DNA of 5,322 nucleotides from Lentisphaerota bacterium (GTDB lineage Bacteria; Verrucomicrobiota; Lentisphaeria; Oligosphaerales; Oligosphaeraceae): assembly GCA_012800565.1 (NCBI GenBank), contig JAAZIZ010000249.1, positions 1 through 5,322 on the forward strand. The letters are read 5' to 3'. Of the stretch, positions 1 through 5,322 are shown piece after piece. Below the pieces are notes generated by a model that made no database searches, was not told the DNA's origin, and was given only the letters and a program-made list of their open reading frames with translations. Every line of letters starts with the position of its first letter. Position 1 is the first letter of the stretch. The translations under genes were made by a program, and so were the position numbers.

Positions 1-25
1 CTCAATCAGGATCGGTGCAGAAACC

Positions 26-2869
26 ATGCTGGAGATTCCTTTCGGGCAAGCCGGGGGGACGGAAATCGTGCTCAGCCCGACGGCAGCTATAATGACCCGC
101 TTCGCGGCCGTGGAGTTGCAGCAGCTGCTGTCCCGGAAGCTCGGCTATGAGCCGCTGATAGTTGAACAGCCTTCCGCAGAAAAATGCTCTTTTGTTTTGG
201 GCCTCAACGAGCATTCGCAGGCAACCGGCATTGACGCTGAGAGTCTCTGCCGGGATGCATTCATCATCAGGACCGTGGGCAATAACATCCATATTCTGGG
301 GCGCGACGATGCACAGTACGATCAATTTGCAGCCGTTAAGCGTGCCAGCGGCTGGCAGTTCCATTATGAAAAGGGGACGCTGTTCGGGGTCTATGATTTC
401 CTGGAGCGCTTCGCCGAGGCCAGGTTCTTCTTTTATGACCAGGGGACTATTGTGCCGCCTGGAACGCTGCAGATTCCCTCCATTGATATCTATGACCGGC
501 CGGATTTCGAAGTGCGCCAGGTGCAGATTTACCAGGGCAAGCATTTCGATAGCGAAAACGGCGTTCTGGCGCGCAATATGGATTACCTGCGGCGGCGCTT
601 CGGAACCCAGTATGTTCCTTGCTGTCACGGCCTTGGCGGACTGGGGTATTTCCAGCGCTTTGGGCAGAGTCATCCGGAATATTTTGCCCTGGATAGTACC
701 GGTGTGCGGGTGAATGCTCCGCGCCGTGACGTCTGGCATGCGCATTTCTGCTACACCAGCGCAGTCAAGGAGGAAATCTATCAGGATGCCCGCTCTTGTC
801 TGCTAAATGAGCCGGCCAGCAAACGCGGCATTATCACCCCTTATGACAAAGTCGGCTGGGACCCGACCGCACAGGCTCCCGGTTCAGTATTCTGTGCCAT
901 GCCAGGGGATAGTTTTTTTCGCTGTCAGTGCGATAACTGCCGCCCGTATATGCAGGATGAGCGGAGTATCTCCGATTTCTACTGGGGCTTCGTCTTTGAT
1001 TTGGCAGAGCGTCTGCAGCGGGAGGGTATCCCCGGCCTGGTGACCAATATGTCATATCCTCCGTACCGGCTGATTCCGAGCAATCGAAGCATGCCGGCCA
1101 ATGTCTATGTCATGACTGCGACCCGCGGGCCCTGGAATGAACGCTATCCCGAGTTGCAGGCCGCTGATACTGCCAGAATCCGCGACTGGGTGGAATACGG
1201 CCAGCGCAAAACCTGGCTGTGGAATTATGCTAATAAATTCGGCAGTTGTGATTTCCCGGGTATTCCTCACACCACGCCGAAGACTGTGGGCAAGTACTAC
1301 CAGGATGTCGCGCCGCTGATTTTCGGAGCTTTTCTGGAAAGCGAAACTGATTGCTATCAGTTTAATTTTCTGAACTACTATGTGTTCAGTAAAGTTGCCT
1401 GGGACAATCGCTGCGATGTCAATGCTGTACTGCAAGACTATTATCAGCGGTTGTTCGGAGCCGCAGCGCAACCGCTGAGGCAGTTCTTCGAGCGGCTGGA
1501 GTACCTGTGGCTGGAAAAGGTGCTGAAAGAGCCGGTGGTCACTGAGCTCGGTCCCAGCAGCGTGACTGCCAGCACCCACGAATGCTGGAAGGATATCTAT
1601 TCGAAAACTGAACGCGAGGCGCTGACTGAGCTGTTCCAACAGGCCGAGACGCTGGCGGCAAATACCCCGGATGAGCTCAGCCGGGTAAAGTTGTTCCGGG
1701 AGCTGTTCCTGCAGCCAATGCTGCAGCAGGGTGGGATGTATGAACAGCAGACCGACGTGGTGGCGAATTTCCAGACCCGGGCCCGGGTGCTGGAACCTGG
1801 CGAGGCACCAGTTCTGGATGGCCGGCTGGAAGAGAAGATATGGCAGGATTCTGGGATATATCTGCAGAATCTCGAGTCAGCCGGCAATGATTCCTCCCGG
1901 GTGATGATTGCTGTAGATGCGTCCCATTTGTATCTGGGGTGTATTTTTAGCGAGCCCGACATGGCAGCCGTGCTGGCACCGGAGCGCAAAGCCGATGACC
2001 CGGATATCTGGCGGGATAACGGCTGGGAAGTGTTCCTGAACCCCGATTGCTCGCGGAAAAATTATTACCAGCTGATTATGAATTCTGCCGGTCAACTGCG
2101 GGCATTTTATTACGCTCAGGTCGGTCTTAGCCGTCCGGCGAGCAAGGTCTGGGATTCCGGTGCCCGATACGCGGTCACCTTGGGCGAGTCCTCCTGGCAG
2201 GGGGAATTGGCCATACCATGGTCGGCTCTGGGGGTGAGTGACCCGGAACGGATGGTGGCGAATTTCACCCGCAACCAAGTGCGACGGGGCTATCCTGCAC
2301 AACGCTACAGCTGGTCACCGTTTCTGAATCGCAGCCTGGTGGCACCTTATCATGACTGCGACAATTTCGGCACGGTTGAATGCACGGTTGAAAAGAGCAG
2401 TAATCTGGTCCAGGATGGTGATTTCAGCGATTTGCGCCGGGAGAGCATCTTCTGGGGAAAATGGTGGTCAAAAGCTGATGCGGGCAGCATATCCTATGAT
2501 GAGAATTCCTTCATCAGCGGCTTCCGCTCACTGTGCCTGAGCAGCAGCGGGAAAACTATGGCGATGCGGCAGGCGCTGCCCGGACTGGTAGCCGGTCGGA
2601 AATACCGGGTCAGTTATTTTGTCCGCCTGGAGAATGTCCAGCCCAAGGGACAATTTCCCGGAGTGGTGCTGAATGTCATGGACGACCACAACCGCTGGTT
2701 CCCGAAAAAATGGCTTTCCGGGGATGTCGCCTGGACGTATCAGTCTGCTGAATTCACGGCTGGCCCCGGTACCAATCAAGGCAAGCTTCAGTCCTATATG
2801 ATCCTGTATTTATTTGACTCAAGCGGCAAGGCCTGGTTCGATGATATTAAAATCGTCGAGATTCAGTGA
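26..2869 (+). CDS. DUF4838 glycoside-hydrolase-like protein with CBM9-like and CBM4/9-like C-terminal modules
   Basis: A predicted carbohydrate-active protein of 947 residues. Residues ~8-165 resemble the GH67 alpha-glucuronidase N-terminal domain: an AAVELQQLL helix, then GVYDFLER (121-128) and RPDFEVR (158-164). Residues ~185-500 match the DUF4838 pattern: HPEYF (216-220), the CxCxxC motif C300/C302/C305, WLWNY (397-401) and a FLESETD segment whose acidic residues E438, E440 and D442 are catalytic candidates. A helical stretch follows to ~580. Residues ~590-786 look like a CBM9-like sugar-binding module (APVLDGRLEEKIW at 594-606, ending DNFGTVE), and ~791-947 like a CBM4/9 beta-sandwich (NLVQDGDF start, WFDDIKIVEIQ end). 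I see no signal peptide, and 19 cysteines suggest a reducing compartment. The ATG at 26 has only a distant AGGA (8-11), and the frame stays open to the window edge, so the protein may start further upstream. Substrate unknown; alpha-glucuronidase activity is not demonstrated. Domain calls are by pattern recall, not a search. Confidence 0.9.
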   Translation: MLEIPFGQAGGTEIVLSPTAAIMTRFAAVELQQLLSRKLGYEPLIVEQPSAEKCSFVLGLNEHSQATGIDAESLCRDAFIIRTVGNNIHILGRDDAQYDQFAAVKRASGWQFHYEKGTLFGVYDFLERFAEARFFFYDQGTIVPPGTLQIPSIDIYDRPDFEVRQVQIYQGKHFDSENGVLARNMDYLRRRFGTQYVPCCHGLGGLGYFQRFGQSHPEYFALDSTGVRVNAPRRDVWHAHFCYTSAVKEEIYQDARSCLLNEPASKRGIITPYDKVGWDPTAQAPGSVFCAMPGDSFFRCQCDNCRPYMQDERSISDFYWGFVFDLAERLQREGIPGLVTNMSYPPYRLIPSNRSMPANVYVMTATRGPWNERYPELQAADTARIRDWVEYGQRKTWLWNYANKFGSCDFPGIPHTTPKTVGKYYQDVAPLIFGAFLESETDCYQFNFLNYYVFSKVAWDNRCDVNAVLQDYYQRLFGAAAQPLRQFFERLEYLWLEKVLKEPVVTELGPSSVTASTHECWKDIYSKTEREALTELFQQAETLAANTPDELSRVKLFRELFLQPMLQQGGMYEQQTDVVANFQTRARVLEPGEAPVLDGRLEEKIWQDSGIYLQNLESAGNDSSRVMIAVDASHLYLGCIFSEPDMAAVLAPERKADDPDIWRDNGWEVFLNPDCSRKNYYQLIMNSAGQLRAFYYAQVGLSRPASKVWDSGARYAVTLGESSWQGELAIPWSALGVSDPERMVANFTRNQVRRGYPAQRYSWSPFLNRSLVAPYHDCDNFGTVECTVEKSSNLVQDGDFSDLRRESIFWGKWWSKADAGSISYDENSFISGFRSLCLSSSGKTMAMRQALPGLVAGRKYRVSYFVRLENVQPKGQFPGVVLNVMDDHNRWFPKKWLSGDVAWTYQSAEFTAGPGTNQGKLQSYMILYLFDSSGKAWFDDIKIVEIQ
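2370..2392 (+). repeat. 12-bp in-frame tandem duplication at a domain junction
   Basis: The 11-mer GCACGGTTGAA occurs at 2370-2380 and again at 2382-2392, a 12-bp period. In the reading frame it encodes GTVE followed by CTVE (residues 782-789). It falls exactly between the end of the CBM9-like module and the start of the C-terminal CBM4/9-like module, so it lengthens the last strand or linker by four residues. It looks like a recent slippage or duplication event. Confidence 0.75.
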
Positions 2870-2894
2870 CTGAGTTACGTCCTGGGTGAGGCAT

Positions 2895-4982
2895 CTACTC
2901 TGTCTGGGGCTGCTGGTTGTCCCGCGCATCAATTTCCCAGTCCAGGGCAGCATCGAGCACCAGAGCGATGATCCAGCTGGTATCCCAGGGGTTGTACCCG
3001 CCCAGGGAATTCATCTCGTAGGCATTGTTCTGATTGAAGCCGTACTTCCGGAAGTAGCGCCGGTACGGTTCAGGATATTTTTCCTGGCGCAGGGTATATA
3101 CCCAGTTGGTCTGGAAGAACTGTTCGCCCTGGCGTCCGGGAGTGGGGAACATCCAGTCACCGGCACCGCTGGAAATGCCGTGGCTCCAAGCCTGAAAAAC
3201 TGTCTCACCCATTTTGCGGATGCGCTCGCTGCCGCAGTCACGCCCGAAGCGGTAGAACTCCCAGGCCGGGAAAAAGACATCGAGATGCTGATTCTCGACG
3301 CTGACCGTGGGCCAGCCGGTGGTCTTGAAGCCGTGCCGGGCGCAGATGCTGTCCGGCCGCAGAGGCACATCCCAGAAATAGACCCAGGTCAGCAGCCAGT
3401 CTGCGGTTACTTCGGCATAGGTTCGCCAATGCTTATCGCCGGTCAAGCGCCAGGCCTCGGCCGCAGCGACAAAGAAAGGTATGCCGGCTTCTTTGTCTTC
3501 GCAGCCGGAATCCAGGGTTGAACAGGCGAAAGGACGGTCGAAGCTGCCGCCGCCCAAGTTCCAGAAGCGCTCCAGGAAGTCCTCTGCCGCGAAGCGATAT
3601 TTGCTTTCGCCGGTCAATTGGAACAATCCCCAGATGGCCTGCAGATAGCTGGTGCCGGCCGAGGAGGCTTGATGGTGGGCAGCCTGCCCGGAGAGGTCCC
3701 AGTATTTGGGTGGAACACCTGCTGGCAGGCAGTGTGCGAGCATGAAATCAACACCTCTGCGCAGTGCGTCCTGATATCCGGACGGATAGTCCAGCCCTGA
3801 CTTGCGGCAGTACAGCAGAATCCGGGCCAAATCCGCATACGTCTCTCCCAAGGCCCGGCTAGAGAATCCGGTCCCTTCGTTGACGCACCATTTGTCCTCT
3901 TCCAGATAGTAGTAATTATAGCGCAATCCCGGCAGAGGTTCGTTGTCGCTGTTCAGGAAGAAGTCCAGGCAACGGAAAGCCCGGTCAATGCCATCGCGTC
4001 TGCCACTGAGTTTGGCATAGCGCAAATCGCAGTAGGCCAGGCGCAGCGACTGCCCGGTCCATCCGTAGAGGAAATAGGGTGGCCGGCGATAGATATTGTC
4101 AGGCATGCAGGTCAGATATCCATCTCCGGCCCAGCGTTCCCGCAGGGCAGCCATTTTTCGTTCGATCATTTCCTGGCGGTCGAGCACGGGTGTGGCTTGT
4201 GGTTGCAGCAGTGTGAAGCCGCTTTGGGCCAAATCGCGGAATCCCCAGCCTGGTTCAGTGCAGGTGCCCCAGTTCCAGGCAAAGGATTTCTGCAGTGTGT
4301 CCCCGGGAGCGTAATTCCGGTATCCGGCAGTGCAGTCTCGAACCTCTCCCTTGTAGCTGTAAACCTTGTCGTGTTGGCCATTGAAAGCCAGAGCGCCACT
4401 GCAAAGAGTCAGTTCGCAGCGCTTTGAGGCGGGGCGTTCTGCCCCCAGCGACCAATTTCCGCCGGGCAGTAGCAGCCAGGTGAAAAACACGCCGTCCCAT
4501 TCGGCATTTACGGCTGGAATCGGCAGGCGCGATTCCTCCAGCACCAGAGATGCGCCGGCAACGGGCGGGAAGTGCGGTGCCAGACGCTCCGACGGGGTGG
4601 AGGGATTGTCATTGTACAGCGACATGGGGATGGTCAGGCGACTGGCGGCGGGCAGGCTGAGCACCAGCCCCAGGACAGCATCGTTCAGGGGCTGCAGGAT
4701 GTTCCAGGTGGCCTGGAGAAAAAACAACCCATCCCGGCTGCTGAAATGCAGGTCCAGGGCATATTGAGAAGTATGCAACTGGAGCAGAAAAGCGGCATCC
4801 TGCATTACCGGCGTGGTCTGCAGTTTTTCCGTTTCCTGGAGTTGCCAGGGCCGGGCGCAGGAATGGCGCAGGAAGCTCTGCAGAGGGATAAGCAGGTTTA
4901 CCCCGTCTCCTTGGCAGGAAAGCGCCTGCTGTTCCGGCAGATAGGACAACTCTCGGTTCTCAATGCGGATGGAAAACGGCAT
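2895..4982 (-). CDS. Predicted six-hairpin ((alpha/alpha)6) glycosidase-like protein, family unassigned
   Basis: A 695-residue protein, probably acting on a carbohydrate. Residues 1-~265 alternate short hydrophobic and polar strands with no long helices, as in the N-terminal beta-sandwich of many (alpha/alpha)6 glycosidases. From ~270 to 685 it is rich in amphipathic helices and aromatic residues, as expected for an alpha/alpha toroid: a YLQAIWGLFQLTG-type helix near 445-457 and AAAEAWRLTGD at 506-516. Probable active-site segments are CEDKEAG (494-500) and GWPTVSVENQHLDVF (556-570); E495, D496, E498, E563 and D568 are candidate acid/base residues. The C-terminus has NPWDTSW (664-670). No signal peptide or membrane segment is seen, and the 16 cysteines fit a cytoplasmic location. 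The start is ATG at 4982, preceded by AAGAAAGG seven bases upstream; the frame opens to a TTG at 5045, but that codon lacks a well-spaced Shine-Dalgarno. It converges with the DUF4838 gene, 25 bp apart. A non-catalytic or lyase role cannot be excluded. Confidence 0.88.
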   Translation of the reverse strand: MPFSIRIENRELSYLPEQQALSCQGDGVNLLIPLQSFLRHSCARPWQLQETEKLQTTPVMQDAAFLLQLHTSQYALDLHFSSRDGLFFLQATWNILQPLNDAVLGLVLSLPAASRLTIPMSLYNDNPSTPSERLAPHFPPVAGASLVLEESRLPIPAVNAEWDGVFFTWLLLPGGNWSLGAERPASKRCELTLCSGALAFNGQHDKVYSYKGEVRDCTAGYRNYAPGDTLQKSFAWNWGTCTEPGWGFRDLAQSGFTLLQPQATPVLDRQEMIERKMAALRERWAGDGYLTCMPDNIYRRPPYFLYGWTGQSLRLAYCDLRYAKLSGRRDGIDRAFRCLDFFLNSDNEPLPGLRYNYYYLEEDKWCVNEGTGFSSRALGETYADLARILLYCRKSGLDYPSGYQDALRRGVDFMLAHCLPAGVPPKYWDLSGQAAHHQASSAGTSYLQAIWGLFQLTGESKYRFAAEDFLERFWNLGGGSFDRPFACSTLDSGCEDKEAGIPFFVAAAEAWRLTGDKHWRTYAEVTADWLLTWVYFWDVPLRPDSICARHGFKTTGWPTVSVENQHLDVFFPAWEFYRFGRDCGSERIRKMGETVFQAWSHGISSGAGDWMFPTPGRQGEQFFQTNWVYTLRQEKYPEPYRRYFRKYGFNQNNAYEMNSLGGYNPWDTSWIIALVLDAALDWEIDARDNQQPQTE

Positions 4983-4989
4983 ATTCAGA

Positions 4990-4997
4990 CCTTTCTT
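4990..4997 (-). promoter_or_regulatory. Ribosome binding site of the six-hairpin gene
   Basis: On the minus strand AAGAAAGG ends seven bases before the ATG at 4982. The purine-rich AAAGG core and spacing are typical of a Shine-Dalgarno. It decides the start: the alternative TTG at 5045 (21 codons upstream, in frame) has only an AAGG one base away, too close to work well, and its extra peptide would be encoded by the palindromic leader. Confidence 0.75.
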
Positions 4998-5027
4998 GTC
5001 TTGTCGCGGGGATGGTAAAACGTTCAG

Positions 5028-5040
5028 TAGGCTTAGCCTA
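5028..5040. promoter_or_regulatory. 13-bp perfect palindrome in the leader, possible operator
   Basis: TAGGCTTAGCCTA has 6-bp perfect inverted arms around a single central base. It lies 45 bp upstream of the ATG at 4982 and downstream of the candidate promoter, where a repressor operator or an RNA hairpin would sit. A second AAGCCT at 5044-5049 can also pair with AGGCTT at 5029-5034, giving a competing stem with a 9-base loop. Function is inferred only from symmetry and position. Confidence 0.35.
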
Positions 5041-5087
5041 GTCAAGCCTTAGTCTCTGGAGATTAGGCAGAGTTCAGGACGGCAAAT

Positions 5088-5115
5088 AGTGTACACCTTG
5101 TGCCGGAAAAATCAA
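5088..5115 (-). promoter_or_regulatory. Candidate sigma70-type promoter for the six-hairpin gene
   Basis: Read on the minus strand, TTGATT (5115-5110) is separated by 16 bp from TACACT (5093-5088). Each hexamer matches four of six consensus bases. Transcription from here would give a leader of roughly 100 bases containing the palindromic elements. Promoter rules for this lineage are not known to me, so this is a weak call. Confidence 0.3.
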
Positions 5116-5187
5116 GGATGGTACAGGAGGATTTTGCACCGCTGCCGATAAATAGGATTCCACAGGGGGCAGGTGCAGCTATCGTCT

Positions 5188-5313
5188 TCCGACCTGTCCG
5201 ACCTGTCCGACCTGTCCGACCTGTCCGACCCGTCCGACCTGTCCGACCCGTCCGACCTGTCCGACCTGTCCGACCTGTCCGACCTGTCCGACCTGTCCGA
5301 CCCGTCCGACCTG
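5188..5313. repeat. Tandem array of 14 nine-bp units (TCCGACCTG)
   Basis: Fourteen uninterrupted copies of TCCGACCYG run head to tail. Eleven are TCCGACCTG; units 5, 7 and 13 are TCCGACCCG, a T-to-C change at 5231, 5249 and 5303. There are no indels. The period is a multiple of three and the unit creates no stop codon on either strand, so all six frames are open through it. On the minus strand the unit reads GGTCGGACA, a regular series of GG pairs. GGTGCAG (5172-5178) on the left and CTGCACC (5311-5317) on the right form a 7-bp inverted repeat around the array. Confidence 0.97.
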
Positions 5314-5322
5314 CACCACGCA

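Larger units (their letters stand above)
4983..5322. other. Intergenic region upstream of the six-hairpin gene
   Basis: About 340 bp without a supportable gene. It contains, right to left as read from the minus-strand gene, 9 bases of unique edge sequence, a 126-bp array of 9-bp repeats, a mixed spacer (5116-5187) in which I see nothing specific, a possible promoter, and a roughly 100-base leader with palindromic elements and the ribosome binding site. No tRNA, small RNA or mobile-element signature was recognised. One plus-strand frame beginning at ATG 5118 stays open to the edge, but only because the repeat cannot contain stops. Confidence 0.7.

Noticed and set aside
2..745. 247-codon open frame on the minus strand opposite the DUF4838 gene
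   Set aside because: The plus frame carries recognisable GH67-N/DUF4838 motifs over the same bases; the minus frame shows no family motif and is a GC- and codon-bias shadow.
913..919. Run of seven T bases as a possible frameshift site
   Set aside because: The reading frame continues unbroken with family-typical motifs on both sides (CAMPGDS before, CQCDNC after).
2839..2858. Imperfect hairpin (CGATGAT / ATCGTCG) near the end of the DUF4838 gene as a terminator
   Set aside because: It lies within the conserved WFDDIKIVE coding end, is AT-containing with a G-T pair, and no T-run follows on either strand.
2886..3521. 211-codon plus-strand frame opposite the 3' part of the six-hairpin gene
   Set aside because: The minus frame is a continuous 695-residue protein with coherent helical-toroid features; the plus frame has no start signal or recognisable motif.
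4983..5045. TTG at 5045 as start of the six-hairpin gene (21 extra residues)
   Set aside because: No correctly spaced Shine-Dalgarno, while the ATG at 4982 has AAGAAAGG at seven bases; the added segment would also overlap the palindromic leader.
5054..5072. CTCTG / CAGAG inverted repeat in the leader
   Set aside because: Only five base pairs with a nine-base loop and no extension, within chance expectation.
5188..5313. CRISPR array
   Set aside because: The units are 9 bp and contiguous with no unique spacers.

Overview
This 5.3 kb window is moderately GC-rich and densely coding. It holds two large genes that point toward each other, plus an intergenic stretch of about 340 bp at the right end. 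The plus-strand gene (26-2869) encodes a 947-residue multidomain protein: an alpha-glucuronidase-type N-terminal domain, a DUF4838 core, a CBM9-like module and a C-terminal CBM4/9-like beta-sandwich. The minus-strand gene (4982-2895) encodes a 695-residue protein that reads as a beta-sandwich followed by an (alpha/alpha)6-barrel 'six-hairpin' glycosidase-like domain. I cannot assign it to a numbered glycoside hydrolase family.

This combination suggests a glycan-degrading bacterium of the Lentisphaerota/Verrucomicrobiota (Victivallis-like) or Planctomycetota type. DUF4838 proteins with CBM9-like tails, solitary unassigned six-hairpin enzymes and long GC-rich spacer repeats all fit that picture. 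The assignment rests on gene content only; no rRNA or marker gene is present.

Layout: 1-25 is upstream sequence still open in the frame of the first gene, so its true start may lie outside the window. 26-2869 is the DUF4838 gene. 2870-2894 is a 25-bp convergent gap with no recognisable terminator. 2895-4982 is the six-hairpin gene, with a good Shine-Dalgarno that favours the ATG at 4982 over an upstream TTG. 4983-5187 is its leader and probable promoter, including a 13-bp perfect palindrome. 5188-5313 is an array of 14 tandem 9-bp units, and the last 9 bases are unique sequence.

The two proteins probably both act on oligosaccharides. Neither visible N-terminus has a signal peptide and both are rich in cysteine (19 and 16), which suggests cytoplasmic enzymes working on imported glycans. 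Being convergent, they are separate transcription units and need not be co-regulated. The strongest unexplained signal is the 9-bp array: its minus strand has GG tracts spaced exactly as in a two-tetrad G-quadruplex, it is flanked by a short inverted repeat, and it lies just upstream of the putative promoter of the minus-strand gene.
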